64,000 nt of DNA from Bugula neritina (taxonomy: Eukaryota > Bryozoa > Gymnolaemata > Cheilostomatida > Bugulidae), in NCBI GenBank assembly GCA_964035545.1, contig OZ037771.1, positions 14,445,633 to 14,509,632 on the forward strand, read 5' to 3'. Under the pieces are notes generated by a model. The model had not been told where the DNA came from. It did no database searches and was given only the letters and a program-made list of their open reading frames with translations. Each line of letters starts with the position of its first letter. Position 1 is the first letter of the stretch. Below are positions 26,001 through 38,250 of the stretch, one piece after another. The position numbers and the translations under genes are program-made.

Positions 26001-27021
26001 GCGAAGTAAGAACTACTCTCTGGTTGCTATCAGTTATCAACAATCAAAACTACCTTTAGTTTATGACAAAATAAATATAATTCATGAAGGTTTCATTGAT
26101 GGAAAACACAGCTAAGTCTAGTATAAAGGTTTTAACTTCATTGCTGAAGAAATCTGTTGTTGTAGATCACACAGAACGTGGCTGCAGCTCTGAAACACTA
26201 CGGAGGGAAGTTTCTAGAAGACGCCAAGGAAGGGGCAGCTGACAAGGTGACATAATAATGACTAATAATTTATTCTAGTAATAGTCATAGTAGTCAGTTC
26301 TATTGAAATCTGGTGAACCTACTTTAGTAAAGTCACATCACGAAATTTTATAGGTCAAGTCTCGGGTGCATTTCATTACATAATCTCTTCAACTTGAGCA
26401 AACTTGAACTCACTATTAATTTAACATAAAGTTACTACTAGAAACCATATTCAGTAAATGTAACAGCCAATCACATTTTATTTTCATGGGGCATTAAAAC
26501 ACTTAAATAATATCATCGTACAAAACTATATTGTAATTATATGATAAAATAATATATAATCTATATTATGATAATATATTGCATATTATATTATTATTAT
26601 TTGACAGTGGAATTGCTGTTAAGTTAAAACTTGTATCTTATACTGAAAGAGAATTACTTTCTACCATGATGATTATACATTTATTCTACTCTTCCTTTCT
26701 AACATTTTTGAGTTTATAAATAAATACATATTTGTTAATTTGAGTTGCACTGTTTATATCTCAAGTGCCTTTAGGTAATATGCCTTTATATAATATATAT
26801 TGCTGTAACGTCATTAAACAAGAATGTTTTATTTTCATACCAACTTTCTGACAGACAGCTCTCCACGCTGCCTGTAAATTAGGTATGTCTTTTAGATGAA
26901 CCAAACCCTGGGATACCTGAAAGACCGTCTCCATGAGCACTTGGCTGATGCTAAAGATACGTTTATTTCCCTTAAAGACCACGTGACTGACGCAGTACAA
27001 GACTGGGTCTCCCCCAACTAA
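23008..27021 (+). CDS. Secreted helical protein, diverged tandem family gene 4
   Basis: Seven coding exons (23008-23212, 23752-23852, 24153-24282, 25215-25303, 25862-26005, 26166-26246, 26896-27021) give 291 residues. The signal peptide is MKVLGTLLVVVVLFNVCHG, followed by Lys-rich amphipathic helix. Membership of the family of genes 1-3 is shown by synteny and by a shared phase-1 intron before a block ending in GKRE (here LFGKRELGAVQYF). Similarly phased introns and related motifs follow: RGLLTDAWDSLMGRL against FGFDSLSDAWEKAKGHL, and QFQPHY against TFKPHI. It lacks the Cys-pair exon and has an extra intron splitting the long exon. Poly(A) signals are at 27325 and about 27368. Potential dibasic sites are GKR and SKR. 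Function unknown. Confidence 0.82.
24540..24830. repeat. TA-rich low-complexity stretch in an intron of gene 4
   Basis: Degenerate ATATGTAATATGTATAATAT-type repeats, without clear period or anchoring on a splice site. Confidence 0.7.
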
Positions 27022-27379
27022 ATAATGTAAGCACCGATAAAATTTAAGCTACGCATCCTAATTGATAAAATTTTCGATAGAAATCCGAACTAAGAGTTCT
27101 TAAAATTTTATAACTCCAACATTTTAATGCAGATTTCATCTTTTAAAATGTCTTACATATTGTGTCAAAGTTCGATTTGCGTCATTATAAAGTCTGAAGA
27201 CCATTTATTTCAACAACTTTAACAATTCCTTAACGAAATAATTTTTCTGCTTTTAGGTCAAGAGTTGAATCTAAGTACGTCAAGATGTAACACAATTAAA
27301 ACTTCAATTAGATATTTGAGGAGGAATAAATAATTATCTTTGCTGGAGTTTGCAAAATCTAAATGCAAATAAATACAAA

Positions 27380-28227
27380 GATTTGATAAAAGCTAATGTC
27401 ATTTTCATATTATATTTACTTTTTATAGAGGTCAACATATTACAGTTCATACGCATTTACGACCATAAATAGTAGGATAATTCTAACATTTAAATATCAT
27501 AAACTATGCAATAGCATCAATAACAATGAAGTTTGATTCACATTTGCAATATTATAGACACGTAACTTATAGTTATAAAAGGAGTGGTTTGACAACCAAT
27601 AAAATGAAAATTCCGGGTTAAATATCTTTAAGAAATAAAAGAAGTTTATAGATATCAAAACACTATTGCATAGTGATTGCTGCTGAATACAGCAAAAGGA
27701 ATCCCAGGCATTGTAAATTAAAGGAACACAATACTTATAATTTCCTAGTATTGAAAAAGTAGTAATTATTGGAATAAAAATGGTAGACATCAAAGAGAAT
27801 AATATAAAATAAAATATTGTCAGACAACCTGATTGGTGTTTATAAAACCATCAAATAAAGATTTAGTTAAAGCACCTTAAATGGAGATATATAGAACCAC
27901 AGAGTTATTATAGTGAGATAGCAAAATATCCAACACAAAGTTAGTTTGAAATAAACATAAGTTAAAAAGTTTGGTTTAAACTTGAGAAAATTGAAAGACT
28001 TGTGCGTAGTTCAATTTCGATACATTGCAACATTGAAATGGTAGAGTAGAAAGACTCGAGTGTTGAAAGCTATAAGAAAACAGAGAGCTAGGCCAGCCAA
28101 TACATTCAATATATCAAACATGTCAGCCAATGGGAATGAGAATACATGATCTGTACTGGTAGCTCCTGAGACAAGCTAAATAGCTATTGAACTAGTAATG
28201 AATGAACCAATAATATAGCAGGTAACA
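27380..28227. other. Convergent intergenic region
   Basis: AT-rich DNA between the 3' ends of gene 4 (+) and the SLC22 gene (-). It should include the SLC22 3' UTR. No gene or repeat family recognised; a 98-codon reverse frame at 27497-27793 has no recognisable features. Confidence 0.6.
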
Positions 28228-31200
28228 TTAGCTGTTATCCTCTCCGTCATCTGGCTCTTCTAAAACCCGGTGTTTCTTGCGACGTCTGCACGGTGGAAAT
28301 ACTGAGTGACATGTGACAATGTTCATCTTTTCAGCACCTACAGTGTGAGAGTATAGAGTCAGTATAGAGTCAGTATACAGTCAGTATACAGTCAGTACAT
28401 AGTCAGTATACAGTCAGTATAGAGTCAGTATACAGTCAGTATGTAGTCAGTATATAGTCAGTATACAGGCAGTATATAGTCAGTATATAGTCAGTATATA
28501 GTCAGTATATAGTCAGTATGTAGTCAGTATATAGTCAGTATACAGTCAGTATACAGTCAGTATACAGTCAGTATACAGTCAGTATACAGTCAGTATACAG
28601 TCAGTAACTTATAAACTAAGATCTCACATTCACTACAAGATACGGGGAGGGGGAGTACGCCCGCATATTACACACAGTTAGAGCCAACATATTAGTAAGC
28701 TTACTTTCTAAAGAGTCTGGCAAGGGTCTGTTCATTGTCTCTGGCAAAAAGAGCGCTGCCAGAAAGCCGACAGCGCCGGCAGCAGAGAAGATGATGTACG
28801 GCATTATTTCCCACACAGGAACCTGTAATATAGGATCTAGATTGCTAAAGAAAAGGCATAATACCTCATCTTAAGTTGCGTTTATATCTCTGCTGAAAAA
28901 ATACCGAGTTTCAGTCAATATCGGTTGTCGGGGTACCTCTTTATAGTCAAACTTAAAATCGTTGAAATCAAATTGATGCGAGAAGCTTACCATCAAAAAG
29001 TGAAATCTGACTAGCCTGATCGCTATTTGATGCCCTTTGAAAACGCCGTGAATTAGTGAAGTTGACAGCATAAAAGCGATAATTGAGAAGGCGTAGGTGA
29101 TGTAATTATGAACACACAAATCCGTCATCTAATCGCCAAGTAACGATATTTACAAGAAGTTATTACTCCTTTTGAGTATTATTCTGAAATCAGCCGATTA
29201 AGTTATCACAGTACAAAAATTTTTATGAGTGGCTTTTACAATGCACTGCAACTCGGAGAAATTTCAACCCGACCAAATTGAATAATTCTGAGTGAAAATT
29301 GTGAAGGTATAAAGGCAACTTTATTCTATCAGTATTACAGAGAGAGTATCACACTAAGCAGCTGGTCTCTTCAGGGTTGTTGGTTACTGCTGAGAAGTTA
29401 CTAGAAGGTATATCACAGGATAAAAATGTGACTCGTGTTGGAATACGAAGAGAACTGTTGAATGGTAACACAAAATAAATACCGTTGATGGGACGAATGC
29501 AGCCACCGCACCAGCCAACCTGGCCAAACCGGATCCAGTGCCTAAGGCTAAGGTTCTAGTCTACAGAATAGAGACTGTTACATAAATACATGACTATGTC
29601 AAGGTTGTTTGGATATATCTCACACATTAATACATATTTTTTATATAACTTTGAAATAAACCATTTTATGGAAAGAAAGCATCTTAAAAACCTCTTTGAA
29701 GGTAAAACTCATGTTAGTGTATGCGAGTTAATCTAAATACTATGTAAAGTTGAGAGAGTAGATAACTCTGAAATATAGTTCAGAGTGAATCTTACAGTTG
29801 GCGTATTAGCTAATTGCTTTAAATCAACAAGAATAAAATTGATCTATTCTGAAAAAAGGTGGAATTAAAACTAAAGTTTTGATTGCTATGGCCATCACAG
29901 TTTTGAGGAGTGGATATATACTAACCTGGGTGGGGTAGAGCTCAGTGGTGGATATATAAATGAAACTGAACCCCGGACTCACGACAAACTTTCCGAGCAT
30001 GGCAAGTATGATGGTAGCCCAGTACGAGCCTGCAATCATAGTTACAAGTGATGGAGCTGAATCGAATTTATTTCCTAGAGGAAAACTAAATGAAGAAAAG
30101 CGTAACAACACTTTTTGACGGGTAGGCAACTTCAAAGATATTAGAAATCCTACACTAAAGCAATTTATCAAGGAAATAGCAATCTGCATAGCGTCCCGAG
30201 TTTGAATCTCATGAATTAAACTTACCAAGTAGTCACACGCTACAACATAGCATAAAGTAAACAAAACTCACCTTGAGCGAAGCATATAGCCAACATGGAG
30301 AGAGTAGCAATGAGAAAAGAAAGGAGGATGGCTCGACGCCGCCCTATCTTTATCACCCAGATAGCAAGAAAATTTGCTACCAGCTCTACGGCACCGAGAA
30401 TTGCGTTATTGACGTAGATGGAACCTTGGAGATTACCTGAAGAGAATTAATATTACAGTGAAACTTCTTTTGTTTTCGTTTCAAGTACCAAATACAAAAT
30501 GTCTCCTCGTGAAATGTGGCCGAAGTATCAGAAGTTGTCCCCACAATGTGGGTACTGATGCCTGCTTTGTTTAACTCATCTAGCAACCAAATGCAAGTGC
30601 AAAGTCCTGAATATTGAGAGAAAAAAAAACAAAAACACTTTAGGATTTATTCTCAAAAATGTTTCTTAGTATGACAGCTGCATCTATCTCGCTACCCTGT
30701 CAGCAACTATGGGATAATTTGTGTAATGTATTGTACCTGCCCCCCTGTACCCTCCACCCCTTGCACCGGGCCCCTGTACCCTACACCCCTTGTACCTGCT
30801 ACTTTGTACTGCGTTTAGTGCAGTGTTGAACAGATCTAGCTCTCCAAATTGAGTAATTTGTGCAAATATTACACAAAATATTTACAGTTGGGTGGATACA
30901 TCAACCATATAACAAGTGCTGCTATACACTGGATAGTAGAGGGAGAATAAAGGTCACTCACCTACGTTATAAGACATACCAAAGTATTCCAAGGATATCA
31001 TAAACCATAACAATAAACAAACAACTCCCAACTTTCTAAGATTTGGTGTTTTAAATAGATCCAGTGTAGAGTGACTTTGGTGTTGCTGTAATTGAGAGTA
31101 CAAACTGCAGTGAGAAGATAAGTCTTGATAGATGGAGCTACTGAAGTGATAACATGTATATATCTAATTAAAAAGCTGAAAATATAAATGTTACGGTTTT

Positions 31201-34200
31201 CCTAAATTCAGGGAGCAGCCATAGTCTAGGGGTTAGAGCGTTTGCCTGGTAAACACAAGGTCATGGGTTCGAGCCCAGTCAAAGGCTATTGGTGATGTTA
31301 GGAAGAGCATCCAGTCATAATTGCTCCTGTGCCTCATTTATATAAGTTCTTAACACGCTTTAACAAAAACCCTTTCCATCAGGGGTTTTTCACAGGGATA
31401 GCGACTATAAACTACCGTGAGTTTTTTTCCTAAATTCATCTATCAGCAGAAAATGTAAAAATATATCAAAATTTAAATATGTGAAATATTTGAGATGGAC
31501 AAGAAATACCTTGAATATTTTTCATTTTTTTAGGAAACATTTTCTGAAATATTCAATTTTTTTAGCATTTGTTGCCGATAATTTAAATGTAGTGAATCAT
31601 ATAATATAATATGTACTAACACATTAGTAATAGTCTGGTAATAGTGGATGTAAGAACCTGACCGATTATAATATGACACTACATTGACACTAGTAGTAAG
31701 GTGACACTATATGACACTACATTGACACTAGTAGTAAGGTGACACTATATGACACATTGACACTACATTGACACTAGTAGTAAGGTGACACTATATGACA
31801 CTACATTGACATTAGTAGTAAGGTGACACTATATGACACTACATTGGCACTAGTAGTAAGGTGGAACTCACAGCAATATTTAACACTATTTTGACATCAG
31901 AAGGCAAGTGCTTCTTATTGATTCTAGCTGAGGTCCTAAAATAGTTCATCGCCTTTTCGGTTTTACCCCGCATCATTAGCCATCTGGGAGACTCGGGCAT
32001 GAAGCTAATCAGTTGTAAAGAGTAAATTACTTACAGGAAACATGTACTGAGTAGCAATAGCAGTAGTTACTTACAGCATACACTTACACTATACATTTAC
32101 AGTATACACTTACAGTATACACTTACAGTATACACTTACAGTATACACTTACAGTATACACTTACAGTATACACTTACGGTGCATACGTGAGATAGAAGA
32201 GGTGTACACGTACAGTATACAGTATATAATACAGAGTTATATACTTACAATACATAGGTGAGATACAGTATATAATACAGTTATATACTTACAATACATA
32301 GGTGAGATAGAGTATATAATACAGTTATATACTTACAATACATAGGTGAGATAGAGTATATAATACAGAGTTATATACTTATAATACATAGGTGAGGTAG
32401 AGTATATAATACAGAGTTATATACTTACAATACATAGGTGAGATAGAGTATATGTGACAGAGCTATATATAGCTGAAATCTTCTCCAGTTAGGGTCAAGG
32501 TAGAATATAACACCAGTGAGAATGTAGGCTATAGAGTAAGTATTGTCCGAGAGGAGTCCTAACAGCCCCCGATCTTTTGGACGAGCAAACTCTGCAGCTG
32601 AAAGAGACAACAACTTCCCATTCGTCAAATAAATAAAAATCGAACAATGAAGCGTAAACAATGAAATTTCAATACATTTTCAGCTTTTCAGTGTCATTGG
32701 AATTTGGAGTTATATTCTCTTTCTGAAAAATATCAATCAGTGACATCTCAAAGTTGGGCAAATGATAGGAGCAGATAATTTTCGCTTAGGTTATTCTGCA
32801 AACACAGACTACAAAAATACAAATCCCAACTATAAAAATTCAATCCAAAAATAAAAAAAGAAATTTGAATTTTATTCTCCGTTGCAAACTTACCTAACTT
32901 ACCTTACTGGACAATTATTTCTAACAAGTAGATTTCTGATATATATTCTGTTTATTTTATTTCTAATGTTGACTTCATTTACACAATCTCAAAGTCAGAA
33001 GAAAAAATATTTTATTTATTAAGCTTATTCAAATCAAATCCAGTTTGAGAATTTCAGCAAATAATTTTGACAACACAATTTTCCATTTTTCTCAAATCAT
33101 TCATTCATTCATTGCATTTGTAAGACACTTTCTCACAAAATTATCACTGGGGGTGCCTCAACACTTAATGATAGCCAATGCAGCCCACTCGAATAGAACC
33201 TACTCCATTGTCATACTAACAAGAAGACAATTTTGACTTCTATAAACAAGAGTTAATTGACAACTCACCCAGGATGTAGGCGGAGTTCCTGGTACCAGCC
33301 ACGCCCATACCAATGAAGAATCTTAGCGCTACAAATAGCTCGTAGTTAGGGCTGTAGGCAGCGCCTACAGAGGCAGCAAGTGTGAGCAGCGCTGATATGA
33401 GAAGCAGCAGTCTTCTACCAAACCTAGCAGATGTACAGACAGACTTTAGCGAGCTGGTTATACATAGGCAGACAACTTCTGATAATTTCATGTATTATAT
33501 ACTTGACTAGTACTTTTATTGCATTATTGTAACACTGGAGGCTTATGGCTTTCAACTAATATTATGCTTTGTATAAAATATATACTGCTTTTTTGTATGA
33601 AGAGAGAAATGTAAAGATATCATTTAACCTCGAGTAATCTACTAGTGAATGACACCTTTGCTGATAATTTTCCAGCTGCTTCCACTTTCAGTTAATGCAA
33701 AATGTGTTATATTTCAGCATTTCATTTCGAATTTCAAACTTTTGAAAATTTCAAAATGATAAATTAATTTATAATTTAATTCCCAACTTACCAGTTTAGC
33801 TATTAACTTACTTATTCAGCTACTAACTCACTAATTTAGCTATTAAATTATTCATTCTGCTACTAACTCACTAATTTAGCTACTACCGTACCCTTTTAGT
33901 TACAAACACCAAATTAGTAACCAACTTATATATACTTCTGTCTATACACCTATGTAATTGTGATATAATTAGTGAAATCAATTGAAAAAACTGATTGAAA
34001 TGCATACATACAAACAACCACCTGCGCTCACCTGTCAGCCAAATCTCCTAGTATAATACATCCTGTGAAGAAACCCAGCATGTAGATGGTAGATGCCAAG
34101 TCTATCAGGTACTCTTTGTTGCATGTCAAGTTCCACTACAGCATGTCAAGCAAAGTGTCAACAGGTGCTTCAAAGTGAGATCACATGACAGAATATACTG

Positions 34201-36300
34201 TGTTACTCATGCTTGCTGTGGCCATAAGTCACATGCTAATTGCTATGTGAACATATTTACTTAATTTACTACCCACTGAATATTATCATTGTCAACACAT
34301 TGTATAAAATTATACTGGCTAATATTTCTAGTGAAGTGTTACAGGACAAGTGAAACCAAATACTTTTTACATTTAATTAAATTAAATTTCACAATTAAAT
34401 ACTTTTTAATTTTTTCTTCATTCTCTGCATTTTTGTTAAATTCCTAATCAGAATAAAGGTTTTAGCGATTATTTCTGCAGTCTGTGAACTGTATGTAATT
34501 ATTAGGCAATGCTCAACTTTGTGAAATATATTATATTATTATACAATCTTCTGGGTGGCAGCTGATCATGTGACTTTTTGAGCCAATAATACTGCAGCAC
34601 AATCGGCATGAATTAAGAGCGCTAAATTAAAGCCTACAGTGAGTAGAAAGAAATGAAACAATTGGGTACAATGCTAAAGCATGCTATGCTGTGACCTTAC
34701 TATAACACACCTATCAAAGTCATGTTGGAGCAGGTAAATATAATACTGAATAATGCAAGCTATCCACTCTTACTAGAATGTTAAATACTACTAGTTTATA
34801 CCACATCAATTTAACAATGTCACCAGATACAGCTTATAAAACTAAATACTCGGTAAACTAACAAATCACAAGAATGTTTGGTTGTCTTTGTTAACATCCT
34901 TGTTAAATATTTTTCAAGGATATGCAAAGGGAGCAGCCATGGTCTAGGCCCTAGGGGTTAGAGAGTTGGATTTAGTAAACCAGAGTCATGGGTTCGATCC
35001 CCAGCAAAGGCCAATGGTGATGTTAGGAAGAGTATCCAGTCATAATTACTCCTGTGCTACATATGAATAAGTCCTTAGCCACCTTTAATATAACCTCTCC
35101 AGCAGGGATAGTGACTATAAAGTTGTGTGAGTATTTATATTATATACGTAGCTTAATATTGCATAAATATTAATTCATACCAAAAAAATAATATAAAAGC
35201 ATGGCTTCACAGAAAGAATAGTATAGCCACGCACCTCATAGTTGACGGTGGAGTTAAAGACGGTTCTGTTATACACCCACTTCGTACACTTTATGGAAGT
35301 CATGCTATGTGTACTGCCATTGCTGTAGATTGTAGAAGTGTTGTACGTACATTTCCCTGTCGGCAAACAAAATGGTGACTCATCACAAATCAAAATGGTA
35401 GCAAACTACTGCAATTAAAAGAAAGTGTTTTACGTCAGCATACAATAACACAAAACATCTCATTCTGGTATATCATAAAGTTGATATGTTTTCTGGATTT
35501 TGTTATACATTTAATAATCTATATATTGCCTGTTCCCAACTTAAAATGATCAAATTGAAATTAATTTTTTTCTGACGCAAAAAAGAAATTAAGCAAGTAA
35601 TAAAATGAGTCCTATGAAATTCCCTGCTAGACTTACTATTGTTACCATAGAATAGCTTGAGTTCTAAAACTGACACTGAATAGAGGCTACATACTATACT
35701 AATACTGAGTAACACCCACCAGGGAAGTAGAGAGTGGTGTGGTTGTCGGCTGACGTAGTATTGCCAGGGGTGGCACAGACATGACCCCCTTGACCCCCCT
35801 CAAACACCATAGACATGTTGTTAAATCCACAAGACATGGCCACAAGGAAGAGGAAAACTGCAACAGAAAAAAAGATTCAAAGTTTCTAGCTCATGCTCAT
35901 AATTCCCAGGCTCTCTACTCCAACACAGCAGTGTGCCATAATTCTACCTTTTTTCCCAAAGAACAGGAGTAAGAGCTGATAAATGAGCTACTCACACCAC
36001 AGGACATACTGGTATCGCCCGATCCCCACTCTGGAAACTGCGTCATCAAACTGCCAGATGACTTGAGACGAGGAACTGACATCGGTGGAGGTTGTAAGGT
36101 CAGTGATGTCACTGCTGTCGGCAGCAGTCTTGTCATTCTCTTCACTGGCCAGTAGCGGCTCTCGGTCTAAGATAGGAAAAACCAACTCCCAAATTCTCAC
36201 AATCGCAATCTAATAATATGGCTTTACATAAAACTAATACAAATTCAGAAAACAAACAAATAATTAAAATATTTATTAAAATACCTGTAATATCTGTCAT
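28228..36300 (-). CDS. SLC22A: SLC22-family organic ion transporter
   Basis: Fourteen coding exons on the minus strand join in phase to 577 residues: 36285-36300, 35996-36166, 35720-35857, 35235-35356, 34032-34135, 33269-33423, 32429-32597, 31872-32004, 30962-31085, 30272-30436, 29926-30056, 29483-29560, 28705-28822, 28228-28337. This is a normal SLC22 length. Signatures in order: GIGRYQYVLW before TM1; a large first loop rich in Cys and N-glycosylation sequons; LADRFGRR after TM2; ALRFFIGMGVAGTRNSAYIL; FMPESPRWL; LDLFKTPNLRK; IGRRRAILL; LGKFVVSPGFSFIYISTTEL; LALGTGSGLARLAGAVAAF; FLPETMNRPLPDSLES. It is predicted to carry organic cations, zwitterions or anions across the plasma membrane; the subtype is not decidable by eye. 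The start exon encodes only MTDIT. Confidence 0.92.
28355..28612 (-). repeat. 11-bp array with branch-point-like motif before an SLC22 acceptor
   Basis: On the gene strand the unit is TATACTGACTG (plus strand TATACAGTCAG), with just over twenty copies. It fills most of the short intron between 28705 and 28337. Each unit contains CTGAC, a close match to the metazoan branch-site consensus yUnAy. The copy nearest the exon puts its A about 20 nt from the acceptor AG. Confidence 0.85.
31197..31438 (+). mobile_element. tRNA-derived SINE with 14-bp target duplication
   Basis: The element spans 31211 to about 31424. The head is tRNA-like: A-box region AGTCTAGGGGTTAGAGCG and B box GGGTTCGAGCCC. A conserved body follows (TTAGGAAGAGCATCCAGTCA), then TTGCTCCTGTGCC. 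It is flanked by TTTTCCTAAATTCA at 31197-31210 and 31425-31438, a direct repeat typical of LINE-mediated insertion. It lies in an SLC22 intron, antisense to the gene. Confidence 0.88.
31674..31871 (-). repeat. About 38-bp array abutting an SLC22 donor
   Basis: On the gene strand the donor of exon 31872-32004 reads GTGAGTTCCACCTTACTACT. It is followed by about five repeats whose unit contains TGTCACCTTACTACTAGTGT. The donor context is thus the first, diverged unit of the array. Confidence 0.75.
32070..32441 (-). repeat. Tandem copies of an SLC22 splice donor
   Basis: The true donor (plus-strand ACTTAC at 32423-32428, exon end CACCTATGTATT on the gene strand) is copied downstream in the intron. 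ACTTAC recurs at 32331, 32287 and 32243, with a mutated copy (ACTTAT) at about 32377: spacings 46, 46, 44 and 44 bp. A further degenerate copy lies at about 32173. Each carries about 20 bases of exon end plus GTAAGTATATA. Beyond them about seven 13-bp units (gene strand GTAAGTGTATACT) continue to about 32085. Confidence 0.88.
33780..33905 (-). repeat. Degenerate repeat with donor-like motifs, mid-intron
   Basis: Plus-strand units of the type TTTAGCTACTAACTCACTAA. On the gene strand they contain GTGAGTTAGTAGC or GTAAGTTAATAGC (about four copies). This array is not next to an exon. Confidence 0.6.
34929..35131 (+). mobile_element. tRNA-derived SINE, second copy
   Basis: Same family as the element at 31211: GGGAGCAGCCATGGTCTAGG head, B box GGGTTCGATCCCC, body GTTAGGAAGAGTATCCAGTC, and tail AGGGATAGTGACTATAAA. 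A short extra CTAGGCC-like duplication lies in the A-box region. No clear target duplication was found, so it is probably older. Confidence 0.82.
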
Positions 36301-37659
36301 TGTATAAGCCAATTTTCTTGCTGAATTCAAACTCGTATGTTACAAGCAGACTTACGGTGGAATATCCATTATATTATCTTGAATGATAACCTTTCTAACA
36401 GAAACCAGATGGAATACAGAGTGTCAACAATCAATCTACACAAAGTTCATAAAAATACAACTAGAATGAAATAACGTGCCAATCAAAGTTCATGTTACAT
36501 AGAATAAAGGTCAACTTCATAGAGCAAGGTTGAAGGTGAATCATCAACTCAAACTATCCCCTAAAACAATGGTCTAATATGAAGTGATGAAAAAACTACT
36601 GAACTTGTGTGGTTAGCTACGTACATAAAACTTTCAATGCAAAACATATATAAACATCATGATGAAATTATAATATTTTTTTTAGTTCAACTAAAATGGC
36701 TTTCATGCTCAATTATGGTCAGATTTAATATTCACATATAATAAAAATAGAGATAGTAACACTGGTAGCCTAAGTTTTTTAATTTTATTATTAAATTTTG
36801 GTTTAGGAGCGTGTTGAAACTCTTACGAGAACATAACTTCTTATGCTACATTTATAATCTAAAACACAAGATTTTTTCAATTTCTTCATTACTTTACCTA
36901 CCTCTGTCTATAGGAGAAAACTTATATGTTTGTACTCATGTTTCATTCTTATTATATATTCTATGCAGAATATGATACGCTCTGTCACTATGTTATTGAA
37001 AGTTACATGAACAGAGCTAGAATCAGAATGAAGGCAACTTATCAATTTAAATTACAACTTACTAAGTTAGTAATTACATATAATCAAGGAAAAATTATTT
37101 TATACTATAACTAATTACTGATGCTGTAATAGATTACAACTACCAGTATAAGATAGAAACTATACCAATATGCTTAATTTATACTTGTATAAATTTATAT
37201 TAATTATAATATACTTGTAAATTATCACTATAGTAGTATCAATAGTACTTATTAAGTTATACCTATAATAAATATTAACCTAACTTTTCAAGTCTAACTT
37301 ATTGTTTCAAACAGTAAAAGTAAAACTAATTGATCAATTATCAATCATTCAATGCAAGTAATCAAACTGAAAGTTAAAGTTAGTAACTATCAGTAACTAT
37401 CAGTGTTACTGTAAGTTACACTTGTAAGACTAGAACTAGAAGAGTTACACCTTGACTCAGTCATACTCAGTAAGGAGTTAGAATAAGACTTAATTTCAAA
37501 GTTTCGACTTACTGATACTTACTGTTAAATTCAATGTTACTCATAATTTTAGTGTTAGTAAATCAAAATGTAACTAAGAGTACTAGCTAATACTTTAACC
37601 ACTATTACTATTAGCATTACTAGCTCTAAGGACAAAGGTAAGACTAAGCAGGTACTACT

Positions 37660-37890
37660 ACCACTAGTACTAGTAATACTACTAGCACAAATTGAAATAG
37701 TAGTACTAGTAGTAGTAGTAGTACTACTACTAGTAGTACTAGTACTACTGGTACTAGTAGTATGACTATTACTATGTCTATTAGTATTAGTACCAGAGTA
37801 TTACTATTACTATTTAGTATTACTATGTCTATTGATATTAGTATTACTATTAGTATTACTATTAGTATTACTATTAGTATTAGCCATTAT
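37660..37890. repeat. ACT/AGT simple repeats with alternating orientation
   Basis: Runs of AGTAGT, ACTACT and ACTATTAGTATT switch strand several times, so the stretch can form several short hairpins. Confidence 0.85.
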
Positions 37891-37934
37891 GATTATGATT
37901 ATCACTAGGCCTAGCACTAGCTTTATTAATAGTA

Positions 37935-37971
37935 CTTAACCTTAAAGTAGTACTACTACTTTAAGGTTAAG
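37935..37971. repeat. Perfect 17-bp inverted repeat, 3-base loop
   Basis: CTTAACCTTAAAGTAGT, then ACT, then the exact reverse complement ACTACTTTAAGGTTAAG. Confidence 0.9.
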
Positions 37972-38104
37972 TTTACCCATTAACGCTAACGGTTCTCAAC
38001 CTTTACATCTTAAACATCTCAGTTTATAGTCTACAAATTTAGCAAAACTGGAAACACTGAACTAAAAATTTTCTAATTCACTGACAGGAAAAGTTTTTGA
38101 GAAA

Positions 38105-38250
38105 GAATGGTTCTATAAGCAGCTCCAAGTTGGAAGTGACTGAGTGCAGTAGTTTGTAGTTTTCAAGGTTTTAATAGAATCCACACTAAAGAATTTTCGA
38201 ACTACTGTACTCAGTCACCCCAACATTGGAGCTTCTTATAAAACTATCCT
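38105..38250. repeat. About 50-bp imperfect inverted repeat (foldback)
   Basis: The left arm 38105-38154 (contains CAGCTCCAAGTTGGAAGTGA) pairs with 38200-38250 (contains TCACCCCAACATTGGAGCTT) at roughly 80% by eye, across a 45-base loop. It could be a degenerate MITE or a transcribed hairpin. Confidence 0.75.

Noticed and set aside
31211-31290. tRNA gene
   Set aside because: A and B boxes are present, but the sequence continues into a SINE body, is flanked by a target duplication and has a second diverged copy.
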